DNA of 64,000 nucleotides from Palsa-504 sp963844625 (GTDB lineage: Bacteria; Actinomycetota; Actinomycetes; Streptosporangiales; Streptosporangiaceae), in contig CAWJPF010000001.1 of assembly GCA_963844625.1 (NCBI GenBank), positions 1 through 64,000 on the forward strand. The letters run 5' to 3'. The notes below the pieces were generated by a model that worked only from the letters and a program-made list of their open reading frames with translations, was not told the DNA's origin and searched no databases. Positions 26,707-35,307 of the stretch are shown in pieces. The translations under genes and the position numbers were made by a program. The number at the start of each line of letters is the position of its first letter. Positions within the stretch are counted from its first letter, which is position 1.

Positions 26707-27465
26707 GTGAGTTCGGTTAACGCCAGGCGATTGCTGCTCGTGCACGCGCACCCCGATGACGAGTCGATCGGCACCGGCGCGACCATGGCCAAGTACGCCG
26801 CCGAGGGCGCGCAGGTCACGCTGGTCACCTGCACGCTGGGCGAACTCGGGGAGATCATCCCGCCGTCGCTTGCGCAGCTGGCCGCCGAGCGGGAAGATCG
26901 GCTCGGTGCGTACCGGATCGGTGAGCTGGCCGCCGCCTGCGCCGCGCTCGGCGTGACCGACCACCGGTTCCTCGGCGGCCCGGGCCGGTGGCGGGACTCG
27001 GGCATGATGGGCACGCCGGGCAACGAGGATTCCCGCTGCTTCTGGCAGGCCGACGTGGACGAGGCCGCGCAAGCGCTCCTCGACGTCATCCGCGAGGTCC
27101 GGCCGCAGGTCCTGGTGACCTACGACGCCAACGGCTTCTACGGCCATCCCGATCACATCCAGGCGCACCGGGTCGCCTGGCGCGCCTTCGAGCTGGCGGG
27201 GGCCGGGCAGGCGAAGTTCTACGCGACGGCGGCGCCGCAATCGGACCAGGTGACCACCGAGGTCGACGCCTGCGCCTACCTGGAGCGCAAGCTCGCGGCG
27301 ATGCGCGCGCACGCGACGCAGATCACGGTGTCGGCCCCGTTCTTCGCCTTGTCCAATAACGTCAGGCAGGAGGTGCTTGGGGTGGAGCATTTCACCCTGC
27401 TGGCCGGCCCGCGCGGCCCGGCGCGTAGTCCGCAGGGCCGCGAAACCGACCTGTTTGCCCAGTAA
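26707..27465 (+). CDS. mshB: N-acetyl-glucosaminyl-inositol deacetylase of mycothiol synthesis
   Basis: 252 aa PIG-L/LmbE-family zinc deacetylase. Zinc motif AHPDDE (H15, D18) and the second His motif GHPDHIQAHRVAW are present; the DSGMMGTPGNEDSRCFWQAD segment is characteristic of MshB rather than the mycothiol-conjugate amidase. MshB removes acetate from GlcNAc-Ins so that cysteine can be added. It is somewhat shorter than the usual ~290 aa. The start is set by the divergent S9 gene and the TAGCCT element. It is followed 11 bp later by a DUF6113 gene. Confidence 0.85.
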   Translation: MSSVNARRLLLVHAHPDDESIGTGATMAKYAAEGAQVTLVTCTLGELGEIIPPSLAQLAAEREDRLGAYRIGELAAACAALGVTDHRFLGGPGRWRDSGMMGTPGNEDSRCFWQADVDEAAQALLDVIREVRPQVLVTYDANGFYGHPDHIQAHRVAWRAFELAGAGQAKFYATAAPQSDQVTTEVDACAYLERKLAAMRAHATQITVSAPFFALSNNVRQEVLGVEHFTLLAGPRGPARSPQGRETDLFAQ

Positions 27466-27468
27466 CCT
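27463..27468 (+). promoter_or_regulatory. -10 element of a predicted leaderless promoter (DUF6113 gene)
   Basis: TAACCT ends 8 nt before the ATG at 27477 and overlaps the mshB stop codon. Confidence 0.45.
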
Positions 27469-27476
27469 GACTGTTT

Positions 27477-27872
27477 ATGAACGTCACCACGGGAAAGCAC
27501 GGGACGCAGCTGGTGCTCACCGTCGGCGTTTACGGAGCGCTCTTCGTGCTCGGTGCGGTGGAGGGCGTGATCGGCAGCTTCCAGTACAGCCGGACGGCGG
27601 GGTCGGTGCCGCTGGCCGCTATCGCGTTCTGCGCCGGCATTCTGGTGACCTGCCTGCTGGCGGCCTGGGGAATGCGCTCGGCCAGCGGGGCGCTGATGCC
27701 CGCCGCGGGCTGGATCATCGCGTCGTTCGTGCTGTCCATGCCGGCCTCGAACGGCAGCGTCATCATCACCAACACCACGCCGGGCAAGTGGTACCTGTAT
27801 GGCGGGACGGTGAGCGTGCTGATCGGGGTAGCCGCCTCGTTCGGTAGCTGGATCAGGACGCCGCCTAGGTGA
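27477..27872 (+). CDS. Four-helix membrane protein, DUF6113-like
   Basis: 131 aa with about four membrane segments (LVLTVGVYGALFVLGAVEGVIG, VPLAAIAFCAGILVTCLLAAWG, MPAAGWIIASFVLSMP, WYLYGGTVSVLIGVAASFG) and nothing else. Small membrane proteins of this kind follow mshB in many actinomycetes; function unknown. Overlaps the flavin reductase start by 4 bp (GTGA). Confidence 0.7.
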   Translation: MNVTTGKHGTQLVLTVGVYGALFVLGAVEGVIGSFQYSRTAGSVPLAAIAFCAGILVTCLLAAWGMRSASGALMPAAGWIIASFVLSMPASNGSVIITNTTPGKWYLYGGTVSVLIGVAASFGSWIRTPPR

Positions 27873-28385
27873 GCGACGTCGACCAGGCCTCTTTCCGCCG
27901 GGCCACGGGCCAGTTCGCCAGCGGCATCGTGGTCGTCACCACCGCTGCGGGCCACGCCATGACCGTGAGCGCGTTCACGTCGGTGTCGCTGGAGCCGCCG
28001 CTCGTGCTGTTCTGCGCGGAGAAGATCGCCCGCTTCCACGACGCGGTTCTCGAGGCCGAGTCGTGGGCGGTGTCCATTCTCGCCGAGGACGCGGAGAAAA
28101 CCGCGCGCTGGCTGGCGATCCGGGGTCGCCCGCTGGACGGGCAGCTGGACGGGGTGACTCATCGCCCAGGTCCCGTCACCGGCGCGCCGCTGCTTGACGG
28201 CGCGCTGGCCACGCTGGAATGCGTGACCACCGCCGTGCATGACGGCGGTGATCACAGCATCGTCGTCGGCCGGGTCACCGCCACGGCCGGCCCGCAGGAC
28301 CCGCCGCCACGCGGCCCGCAGGACCCGCCGCCACGCGGCCCGCTGGTACACCACGCCGGCGGCTACCACCGCCTGGCGCGGTTAG
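27869..28385 (+). CDS. Flavin reductase-like domain protein with its stop codon out of frame
   Basis: A FMN-binding split-barrel flavin reductase (RRATGQFASGIVVVTTAAGHAMTVSAFTSVSLEPPLVLFC at the start, then LLDGALATLECVTTAVHDGGDHSIVVGRV). The family normally ends near GPLVHHAGGYHRL, reached here at 28378. No in-frame stop follows: the frame runs on to 29641, antisense to all of rocD. A TAG exists at 28383-28385 in another frame, which suggests a small indel near the end; a 24-bp duplication (28289-28336) encoding GPQDPPPR twice lies just before. I give the natural domain end. Either the protein has a huge junk tail or the assembly has an error here. Confidence 0.7.
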
Positions 28386-29587
28386 CGGAGGGCCTGCTCG
28401 ATCCGGTCCAGCCCCCAGTTGAGGTCTGCCTCGCTGATGACCAGCGGCGGGGCCAGCCTGATCACGTTCCCGTGCGTCTCCTTGGCCAGGACGCCGTGGG
28501 CGGCGAGCCGTTCGCATACCTCGCGCCCCGGCAGTGCGGTGAACTCCAGCCCGGCCCACAGCCCGCGGCCGCGCACCGTCCGCAGCACGTCCGGCGGGAG
28601 TCCGGCCAGCCGCGCGTGCATCAGGTCCCCGAGCACCCGCGCCCGGGCCTGGTACTCACCGGTGCGCAACATGGCGATCACTTCCCTGGCGACGGCGCAG
28701 GCCAGCGGGTTACCGCCGAACGTCGACCCGTGCTGGCCCGGCCGCAGCACGCCGAGCACCGGCCACGTCGACACCATCGCGGAGACCGGCACGATGCCGC
28801 CGCCGAGCGCCTTGCCGAGCAGGTAGGCGTCGGGCACGACGTTCTCCGCGGTGCAGGCGAACGTGAAGCCGGTGCGGCCGAGCCCGGACTGGATCTCGTC
28901 CGCGATCATCAAGATGCCGTGTGCGGTGCACAGGTCCCTGATCCCGGCCAGGAAGCCGGCCGGCGGCACGAGCACGCCGGCCTCTCCCTGGATCGGCTCG
29001 ACCAGCACGGCGACCACGCGGTCGCCGAGCTCGCCGACCGCCGTGGCCAGCGCGTCCAGGTCGCCGTACGGGACGACGCGGAAGCCCGGCGTGTAAGGAC
29101 CGAAGTCGGCCCGCGCGTCCTCGTCGGTGGAGAAGCTCACGATCGTGGTGGTGCGCCCGTGGAAGTTCCCGCTGAACACGATGATCACGGCCTGATCCGC
29201 GGGTACCCCCTTGACCGTGTAGCCCCACTTGCGCGCGACCTTGATCGCGGTCTCGACCGCCTCGGCGCCGGTGTTCATCGGCAGCACGACGTCCATGTCC
29301 GCGAGCTCGGCCAGCTCGGCGCAGAACGGGCCGAACTGGTCGTGGTCGAACGCCCGGCTCACCAGCGTGAGGTGATCGAGCTGCCGTCGCGCGGCCGCGA
29401 TCAGCCGCGGGTGCCGGTGGCCGAAGTTCAGCGCCGAGTACGCGGCCAGCATGTCCAGGTAGCGGCGTCCTTCGACGTCGGTCACCCAGGCGCCCTCGGC
29501 CTCGGCGGCGACGATCGGCAGCGGGTGGTAGTTGTGCGCCCCGTATTCGCTTGCCAGTTTCTGCAGGTTCGTCATGGTTTCTGTCAT
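28382..29587 (-). CDS. rocD: Ornithine aminotransferase
   Basis: 401 aa PLP enzyme converting ornithine and 2-oxoglutarate to glutamate semialdehyde and glutamate. Class III aminotransferase landmarks: YLDMLAAYSALNFGHRHP, MNTGAEAVETAIKVARKWGY, FSGNFHGRT, ADEIQSGLGRTG (PLP Asp), and LLGKALGGG with the Schiff-base Lys. It lies 13 bp downstream of ddaH in the same direction, so the pair forms an arginine/ornithine catabolic operon. Its stop overlaps the end region of the convergent flavin reductase. Confidence 0.9.
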   Translation of the reverse strand: MTETMTNLQKLASEYGAHNYHPLPIVAAEAEGAWVTDVEGRRYLDMLAAYSALNFGHRHPRLIAAARRQLDHLTLVSRAFDHDQFGPFCAELAELADMDVVLPMNTGAEAVETAIKVARKWGYTVKGVPADQAVIIVFSGNFHGRTTTIVSFSTDEDARADFGPYTPGFRVVPYGDLDALATAVGELGDRVVAVLVEPIQGEAGVLVPPAGFLAGIRDLCTAHGILMIADEIQSGLGRTGFTFACTAENVVPDAYLLGKALGGGIVPVSAMVSTWPVLGVLRPGQHGSTFGGNPLACAVAREVIAMLRTGEYQARARVLGDLMHARLAGLPPDVLRTVRGRGLWAGLEFTALPGREVCERLAAHGVLAKETHGNVIRLAPPLVISEADLNWGLDRIEQALR

Positions 29588-29600
29588 CGTGTTCTCCTCA

Positions 29601-30452
29601 TCACGCCGTACCGGGGCGCAGCTCCAGCGTGCAGCACTTAGCGCCGCCGCCGCCCTTGAGCAGCTCGGACATGTCGACCCCGACCGGGGTGAACCCGCGC
29701 TCGCTGAGCTGGGCGGCCAGCCCGCGGGCCTGGACCGGCAAGACGACGTGCCGGCCGTCGCTGACCGCGTTCAGGCCGAGCACCTCGGCGTCTTCGTCCT
29801 TCGCCTCGATCAGCTCGGCGAAGTGCGCCGCGATGGCCGCCTGGCCCGCGTCATCGAACGCGGCCGGGTAGTACATCGCCGTGTCGGAGTCCAGCACGCA
29901 CAGCGCGGTGTCCAGATGGTAGAAGCGCGCGTCGACCAGGCGCAGGCTCACCACGGGCCACCCGAAGGCGGCGGCGAGCTCGGCCGCGGCGCCCTGCTCG
30001 GTGCGGAAGCCGTACCCGGCCAGCAGCACCCGCCCGGTGAACAGGATGTCGCCCTCGCCCTCGTGCACGTGTTCGGGGATCCCCGCGTCGGGATAGCCGT
30101 GCTCGCGGAACCAGTCCAGGTACGCCTCGGCCTCCCCGGCGCGCTGCGGATAACGGAACCGCGCGCCGAGCACCTTGCCCCCCACCACGGTGGCCCCGTT
30201 GGCGGCGAACACCATGTCCGGCAGCCCGGCCACTGGTTCGATCGTCTGGACGTCGTGACCGAGATCGAGGTAGACCTGCCGGAGCTCCGCCCACTGCCGC
30301 ATGGCGCGGGCCGTGTCGGTGGGCCTGCCCGGCTCCATCCACGGGTTGATGGCGTACGTAACGGCGAAATGCACGGGCGGGCACATCAGGTATCCGCGTG
30401 CGGTCGCCTGCCGCCGCCGCGGGCCGTCCGCGCTGCGCTCCCTAGGGATCAT
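29601..30452 (-). CDS. ddaH: Dimethylargininase / arginine deiminase-like amidinotransferase-fold enzyme
   Basis: 283 aa. Guanidino-group modifying enzyme fold with PDMVFAANGA near residue 75, EGEGDILFTGRVLLAG, the catalytic His region DARFYHLDTALCVLD, and the nucleophile in KGGGGAKCCTLELRP near the C-terminus. DDAH converts methylated arginine to citrulline; paired with rocD in actinomycetes it may act on arginine or a relative instead. ATG at 30452 is preferred because a TACCCT element lies 6 nt upstream. Confidence 0.8.
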   Translation of the reverse strand: MIPRERSADGPRRRQATARGYLMCPPVHFAVTYAINPWMEPGRPTDTARAMRQWAELRQVYLDLGHDVQTIEPVAGLPDMVFAANGATVVGGKVLGARFRYPQRAGEAEAYLDWFREHGYPDAGIPEHVHEGEGDILFTGRVLLAGYGFRTEQGAAAELAAAFGWPVVSLRLVDARFYHLDTALCVLDSDTAMYYPAAFDDAGQAAIAAHFAELIEAKDEDAEVLGLNAVSDGRHVVLPVQARGLAAQLSERGFTPVGVDMSELLKGGGGAKCCTLELRPGTA

Positions 30453-30458
30453 GAGCCA

Positions 30459-30464
30459 AGGGTA
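30459..30464 (-). promoter_or_regulatory. -10 element of a predicted leaderless promoter (ddaH-rocD)
   Basis: TACCCT on the minus strand ends 6 nt before the ATG at 30452. Confidence 0.45.
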
Positions 30465-30546
30465 GGGGCTAGCCGGACCGGAAAACATGCGCCGCTCATG
30501 CGTGTCAGCAGAGAATCGTTGCGTAATAATGCGCCCAGGCGGTGAT

Positions 30547-31500
30547 TTATTGCGTTTTCCTCGCCACCCCGCAGTAGGCGGTCACCTCGGGGCGGCCGCT
30601 GGCCCCGTCCCGTCCGTCCGGCCGCCAGCCCGAGCACGGTACGACCCCGGGTTCGATCAGGTCGAGCGCGCCAAGAAAATTAGCCACCTCGTCCGGCCGT
30701 CGCAGCACGTACGGCCACGGCGCGCCTTCGTTGTACCGCTGCTGGGCGCGTTCGATGCGCTCGTCCCCGGCCACCCCATCGGCGATCACGAGATAGCTGT
30801 CCGCCGGCAGTGCGTCCATCAGCTGGCTCACGATCGAGCGCGCCGCGCCGAAATCGTCGAGGTAGCCCAGGACGCCGAGCATGATCAGGGCGACCGGCTT
30901 GGTCATGTCGAGGGTGCTGGCCGCGCCGGCCAGGACCGCCGCCACGTCGCGCAGGTCGGCGTCGATGTAGCTGACGGCTCCCGTCGGCGCACTGGCCAGC
31001 GTCGGCACGCCGAGCAGGGCTTTGGCGTGCATGAGGATCACCGGGTCGTGGTCGGCGTAGACGATCCTGGCCTCCGGCGCGATGCGCTGCGCGATCTCGT
31101 GGGTGTTCCCGCCGGCGGGCAGGCCGGCGCCGACGTCGAGGAACTGCCGCATCCGGGCCGGGCCGGCCAGGAAGCGCACCGCCCGGACGAGGAAGGCCCG
31201 CTCGGCCCGCGCCGTCTCCGGGAGGTGCGGGAACTCCCGCCCGATCGCCTCACCCGCGGCCCGGTCGGCGGCGAAGAATTCCCGGCCGCCGAGCCAGAAG
31301 TTCCATATCCGGCCCGGGTGCGGCACGCTCACGTCGATCCCCGGTGCCGCGGCCCAGAAAGACTCCGTGTCACGCCCGGCCAGCTCCGGGTCACGGCTCG
31401 CCGGCTCCGGATCACGGCTCACCGGCTCCGGGGGCCGTGGACGGCCGTGAGCCGGCGTTGGCTTGGCTTGGGCGGCGCGCCTGCGGAACATTTCTCCCAT
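30547..31500 (-). CDS. SAM-dependent methyltransferase of the PF04672 (DUF574) type
   Basis: 317 aa from the ATG at 31500 (an in-frame TTG lies at 31524). The family signature is clear: VPHPGRIWNFWLGGREFFAADR, the SAM-binding stretch QFLDVGAGLPAGGNTHEIAQ, IVYADHDPVILMHAKALL, and YIDADLRD. This family is abundant in actinomycetes, often next to regulators; substrates are unknown. The first ~50 residues are a Pro/Arg-rich extension with SRDPEPA-like repeats not usual in the family. A 9-bp repeat array lies in the leader. Confidence 0.85.
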   Translation of the reverse strand: MGEMFRRRAAQAKPTPAHGRPRPPEPVSRDPEPASRDPELAGRDTESFWAAAPGIDVSVPHPGRIWNFWLGGREFFAADRAAGEAIGREFPHLPETARAERAFLVRAVRFLAGPARMRQFLDVGAGLPAGGNTHEIAQRIAPEARIVYADHDPVILMHAKALLGVPTLASAPTGAVSYIDADLRDVAAVLAGAASTLDMTKPVALIMLGVLGYLDDFGAARSIVSQLMDALPADSYLVIADGVAGDERIERAQQRYNEGAPWPYVLRRPDEVANFLGALDLIEPGVVPCSGWRPDGRDGASGRPEVTAYCGVARKTQ

Positions 31501-31550
31501 CCTGCCCGACCGGCTGTCCCTCAAGAGGCCGTTTCCGGCGAGGTTCCACG

Positions 31551-31622
31551 CCCGGAGCGCCCGGAGCGCCCGGAGCGCCCGGAGCGGCCGGAATGCCCGG
31601 AGCGCCCGGAGCGGCCGGAATG
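31551..31622. repeat. 9-bp tandem repeat, eight units
   Basis: Units CCCGGAGCG (six) and GCCGGAATG (two) in the order AAAA B AA B, between the methyltransferase start and the lectin-gene terminator. Confidence 0.9.
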
Positions 31623-31624
31623 CA

Positions 31625-31665
31625 CGAGCACCTACGACCGGACGGGTACCGGCCGTAGGTGCTCG
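31625..31665 (-). terminator. Hairpin after the secreted lectin-like gene
   Basis: CGAGCACCTACG (31625-31636) pairs with CGTAGGTGCTCG (31654-31665), with a further CCGG/CCGG pairing inside. It lies 16 bp past the stop at 31681. Confidence 0.7.
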
Positions 31666-31680
31666 GTTGAGCCGTTCAGG

Positions 31681-32769
31681 TTACGGCAGGGACCACTGCT
31701 GGTTCTTGCCGCCATTCTGCGGATAGCTGATGACCGCGTTGCCGTTGGCGGTGCTGGAGGCGCGCAGGTCCATCACGTCGCCGGTCGCGGTGAACACGTA
31801 GTACGCGCCCTCCTTCTTGACGACCTGCCCGCCGGTGCCCGTGCAGATGTTGATGGTCAGCCGGACTCTGATGCCGCCCCCGGTAACGCACCACGGAATG
31901 TTGGACTTCTGGACCGGGGCGACGGCCTGCAGGACGGTGGCGCCGTTGTAGCTGGCCAACCTGAAGGTCTGGTCGGCGGCGCCAGCGGCCCCGCACGTCC
32001 AGATCTGCTCCGGGTTGCCGTTAGCCCAGGTGAAGTTGCTGTTGTCTAGGCAAGACGCGCTGTGGTTGACGAAGGTAGAGATCTGACCGGTCGCGGTCAG
32101 GCAGTGGCTGACCCCGGTGATGTCGCCGTCCGCGGACAGTGATCCGCTGCTGTTGGCGGCCGCGTCGACCCAGTTCTCGCAGGTACGCGGGCTGCTGTAG
32201 GCCCAGCCCCAGTTGCTGAGGACAGGTCCGGTCCCGAACGTGGTGCCCTTGGGGAAGAACTGCTCGACCCAGTCGGTCGTGCTGACCCCGGCCCCGCTGA
32301 CACTGGTCGGGACCCCGCTTGCGCTGGCCGTATCGGAACTGGCGAAGAACGTCACGTCCGAACCCCCGCTGAAGGTGCCGGACGGGGTTCCGGTCATCGT
32401 CACCCCCGCCTGCGGCGAACTCGCCCCGCTGATGGCGGTGAAGGTGCCGCCATCGCCGATCGTGCCCGAGTACTGGAAGCAGGTCGTGGCCGCGGCGCCG
32501 CAGTCCGTCAGGGTCGGCTCGACCGCCACGAACGTGACCGCGGCCTGCCGGGTGAAGGCGTCGCTGGCCCAGTTCCCGTGGTTACCTGAATCAAGGTGGG
32601 CGGTGAACGTGGTGGTCGCGCTGGCACTGGCGGCCGCGCTCGCCGTGCCTGGCAGGGCGAAGCCGGCCAGGGACGCGCCCAGCACCGCGCACCCGGCTAT
32701 CGCGGCTCTTGTCCGCGCGGTCATCCCGCGTGATGTCGTTATCGGAGCTTGCCCAGGCCTCACCCGCAT
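31681..32769 (-). CDS. Secreted protein with a C-terminal ricin-B-like lectin region
   Basis: 362 aa. ATG at 32769 follows AAGGAG. Residues 1-46 look like an export signal with an extended n-region (hydrophobic core AAIAGCAVLGASLAGFALPG, then ASA). The middle (~50-205) is Thr/Ser-rich and resembles no family I recognise; it includes a G1-peptidase-like aromatic stretch (SNWGWAYSSPRTCENWVDAA). Residues ~215-362 contain carbohydrate-binding beta-trefoil features (NPEQIWTCGAAGAADQTFRL, and final NGGKNQQWSLP, the QxW motif). Secretion and sugar binding are inferred. Confidence 0.7.
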   Translation of the reverse strand: MRVRPGQAPITTSRGMTARTRAAIAGCAVLGASLAGFALPGTASAAASASATTTFTAHLDSGNHGNWASDAFTRQAAVTFVAVEPTLTDCGAAATTCFQYSGTIGDGGTFTAISGASSPQAGVTMTGTPSGTFSGGSDVTFFASSDTASASGVPTSVSGAGVSTTDWVEQFFPKGTTFGTGPVLSNWGWAYSSPRTCENWVDAAANSSGSLSADGDITGVSHCLTATGQISTFVNHSASCLDNSNFTWANGNPEQIWTCGAAGAADQTFRLASYNGATVLQAVAPVQKSNIPWCVTGGGIRVRLTINICTGTGGQVVKKEGAYYVFTATGDVMDLRASSTANGNAVISYPQNGGKNQQWSLP

Positions 32770-32875
32770 GTTTTCTCCTTACGCGGTGGCCGGGGCCGCC
32801 CCCCGGCACCCAAGCCCGCACACTACAACCGCTGCGGGGGGCTTGCAGGAGTTTCAACCGAACCGTTGCCTGCGC

Positions 32876-33982
32876 TCAGGCACGCAGCGTGGCCATCCGG
32901 CCCGCGGCGGCGGCGATCCGCTCGTCGGTGCCGGTCAGCGCCACCCGGATGTGCCGGCTGCCCGTGGGTCCGTACAGCTCGCCCGGGGCGACCAGGATGC
33001 CGCACTCGGCGGCGAGCAGTTCGGCCGCTGACCAGCAATCGCGAGCCGGGTGGGTGGCCCACAGGTAGAGCCCGGCCTCGGAGTGGTCGATGGTCCAGCC
33101 GGCCGCGGCGAACGCCGTGCGCAGCACCGAACGCCGCCGCCGGTACCGCTCCCGCTGCGCAACAGCGTGCGCATCGTCATCGAGCGCGGCCGTCATCGCC
33201 GCCTGCACCGGGCCCGGCATGATCATCCCGGCTTGCTTCCTGATCGCCAGCAGATCCGCGACCAGCGCCGGGTCGCCGGTCACGAACCCGGCCCGGTAAC
33301 CGGCCAGGTTAGACCGTTTGGACAGCGAATGAACGGCCAGCACGCCCTCCCTTGTCGGGCCGCACACGTCCGGGTGCAGCACGGAGACGGGCGAGGCCTC
33401 CCAGCCCAAGCAGATGTAGCACTCGTCGGACGCCACCACCGCCCCGCGTTCCCTGGCCCAGTCCACCACCTTGCGCAGGTGCCGGGCGGGCAGTACCCGG
33501 CCAGTCGGATTAGACGGCGAGTTCACCCACACGAGCTTGACCCGGCGCGGACCGGCAGACAGCAGGCTATCCGAGGCGAGGGCCGTCGCTCCGGCGAGCC
33601 GCGCGCCGATGTCGTAGGTGGGGTACGCGAGCTCGGGGTGCAGCATCACGTCGCCCGGCCCGAGTCCGAGCATGACCGGCAGCCAGGCGATGAACTCCTT
33701 GGTGCCCACCACCGGCAGCACGTCGTCCGGCGGCACGGCTACGTCGTGGGCGCGCGCCAGCCACCCCGCGGCCGCGGCCCGCAACCGCGGGGTGCCCCAC
33801 GTGGCCGGATAACCAGGCGAGTTCGAGGCCTGCGCCAGCGCCCCGCGGATCAGGTCCGGCACCGGATCGACGGGCGTGCCCATCGACAGGTCCACCGCGC
33901 CGTCGCGATGATGCTCCGCTTTTTCGCGCAGCGGCGCGATCCGGTCCCAGGTGTAAGCGGGAAGCCGGCCCGCGAGCGTCAT
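32876..33982 (-). CDS. dapC: Succinyldiaminopimelate transaminase
   Basis: 368 aa class I/II PLP aminotransferase. Landmarks: VDLSMGTPVDPVP, SPGYPATWGTPRLR, HPELAYPTYDIGARLAGA, VNSPSNPTGRV, SDECYICLGW (PLP Asp), and SLSKRSNLAGYRAGF with the Schiff-base Lys. In the succinylase branch of lysine/meso-diaminopimelate synthesis it makes N-succinyl-LL-2,6-diaminopimelate. Actinobacterial dapC typically follows fdxA, as here: the ATG overlaps the fdxA stop (ATGA). dapD is 1.3 kb away on the other strand. Confidence 0.9.
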   Translation of the reverse strand: MTLAGRLPAYTWDRIAPLREKAEHHRDGAVDLSMGTPVDPVPDLIRGALAQASNSPGYPATWGTPRLRAAAAGWLARAHDVAVPPDDVLPVVGTKEFIAWLPVMLGLGPGDVMLHPELAYPTYDIGARLAGATALASDSLLSAGPRRVKLVWVNSPSNPTGRVLPARHLRKVVDWARERGAVVASDECYICLGWEASPVSVLHPDVCGPTREGVLAVHSLSKRSNLAGYRAGFVTGDPALVADLLAIRKQAGMIMPGPVQAAMTAALDDDAHAVAQRERYRRRRSVLRTAFAAAGWTIDHSEAGLYLWATHPARDCWSAAELLAAECGILVAPGELYGPTGSRHIRVALTGTDERIAAAAGRMATLRA

Positions 33983-34305
33983 TCCTCCGTGGCTTGCGGC
34001 GGCAGCGCGGCCACCAGCGGGTAGTCCTTGCCTATCTTGCCGGTCTTGGAGGCACCGCCCGGCGAGCCGAGGTCGGCGAAGAAGTCGACGTTGACCTTGT
34101 AATATTCCTTCCACTGCTCAGGCACGTCGTCTTCGTAGTAGATCGCCTCGACCGGGCAGACGGGCTCGCAAGCGCCGCAGTCCACGCACTCGTCGGGGTG
34201 GATATAGAGCATGCGCTCACCCTCGTAGATGCAGTCCACGGGGCATTCCTCGATGCATGCCCTGTCAAGCACATCAACGCAGGGCTGCGCGATGATGTAG
34301 GTCAC
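33979..34305 (-). CDS. fdxA: 7Fe-type ferredoxin
   Basis: 108 aa, GTG start with AGGAG 7 nt upstream. Two cluster motifs: CVDVLDRACIEECPVDCIYEG ([3Fe-4S] type) and CVDCGACEPVCPVEAIYYEDD ([4Fe-4S]). The C-terminal extension WKEYYKVNVDFFADLGSPGGA is typical of the mycobacterial/streptomycete FdxA group. It is a small cytosolic electron carrier; its partner enzyme is not shown by context. First gene of fdxA-dapC. Confidence 0.9.
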   Translation of the reverse strand: MTYIIAQPCVDVLDRACIEECPVDCIYEGERMLYIHPDECVDCGACEPVCPVEAIYYEDDVPEQWKEYYKVNVDFFADLGSPGGASKTGKIGKDYPLVAALPPQATEE

Positions 34306-34372
34306 GGGTGAACTCCTGTCGTTGTCCTGGTCCCTGCTATCACAGTATGGCGGCTCTCCGGCGGATGCCGCC

Positions 34373-35275
34373 TCAGCCTGCGACAATACTGCCGCGCGGC
34401 GGATCCGGCTGCGCCGCCGGGGTGGTTGGGTCCGAGACGCGCTGCCAGCCCATACTGCCATCCGCGGCCAGCCAGTCATAACCGGCATAGCGCACTTCGC
34501 TGAGGCCGTACTGCTGCGCGTTCGCGACCAGCCAGCCGGCCACCGTCCAGCCTGCGTCCCGCTGGGCCTGCACGACCGCGACGCTTCCCTCTTTCTTTTG
34601 GGCCGAACGGTCCGTCGTGATCCGCACCACCACCCCCCTTCGCCCCGCCGGCCCGAACGTCTGCGTGAGGTTCCGCGCCAGGCCAGCCAGGTTCGCGGTC
34701 GCGGGCGGGACGAACCAGCACGACACGCCGTGCGGCGACGTGCCGGTGAAGTACCCGGCGAGCTGGGTGGCCACCGCCGCCCATTGCCCGTAGGCGGACC
34801 CGTCCCCGCTGTGCTGCACGTCCTGGGCCGCCTGGTCGACGGGCATCCGGGTGTAGCGGTTGACCCGGACCAGGGCGGCGAAGAACTTCGTGGTGGCGTA
34901 GACGGGGTTCTCCAGGTCGGCCGCTGGTCCCCACCCCTGCGAGGGCCGCTGCTGGAAGACGCCGACGGAATCGAGGTCGCCGTAGTCCAGGTTCTGCATC
35001 TTCGATTCCTGCAGCGCGGTCGCGTAGGCGATGATGACCGCCTGCTTCGGCAGCTTGTGCCGGGCCGCGACGCCCGCGATCGTGGCCGCGACGGCCGCCT
35101 GGCCGGGGTCGAGTGAGATGGCCTGCACGCCGGTGCCCGCCTGGCAGCCGGGCTGCAGGGCCGGGGTGACGGACCGGAAGTGGTCGTAGACGCCGTATCC
35201 GGCTACGGCCAGTACCAGCGCGAGGGCGGTCCCGACGATGGCTCTGGCCCGGAGCCGAGCGGGATTGGGCGGCAC
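34373..35275 (-). CDS. Secreted or membrane-anchored lysozyme-like actinobacterial protein
   Basis: 300 aa, GTG start, N-terminal hydrophobic segment AIVGTALALVLAVAGYGVYD (~12-31) as anchor or signal. The segment AVIIAYATALQESKMQNLDYGDLDSVGVFQQRPSQGWG resembles the transglycosylase core with a Glu in QESK. Streptomycete relatives were often misnamed 'heavy metal transporter'. Wall-related function is inferred. Its start is only 32 bp from the divergent dapD start. Confidence 0.6.
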   Translation of the reverse strand: MPPNPARLRARAIVGTALALVLAVAGYGVYDHFRSVTPALQPGCQAGTGVQAISLDPGQAAVAATIAGVAARHKLPKQAVIIAYATALQESKMQNLDYGDLDSVGVFQQRPSQGWGPAADLENPVYATTKFFAALVRVNRYTRMPVDQAAQDVQHSGDGSAYGQWAAVATQLAGYFTGTSPHGVSCWFVPPATANLAGLARNLTQTFGPAGRRGVVVRITTDRSAQKKEGSVAVVQAQRDAGWTVAGWLVANAQQYGLSEVRYAGYDWLAADGSMGWQRVSDPTTPAAQPDPPRGSIVAG

Positions 35276-35293
35276 ACCTTCAGACGGTACCGC

Positions 35294-35299
35294 TAAGCT
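35294..35299 (+). promoter_or_regulatory. -10 element of a predicted leaderless promoter (dapD)
   Basis: TAAGCT ends 8 nt before the dapD ATG, within the 32-bp divergent spacer; no Shine-Dalgarno sequence fits. Confidence 0.55.
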
Positions 35300-35307
35300 C
35301 GCGCACC

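Noticed and set aside
24538..27390. 950-codon minus-strand frame that would fuse the S9 peptidase with ~246 extra N-terminal residues
   Set aside because: The extra part is exactly antisense to mshB and low in recognisable sequence; the peptidase family begins at 26652.
32209..33031. 272-codon plus-strand open frame
   Set aside because: Antisense to the secreted lectin-like gene and the dapC end; no motif.
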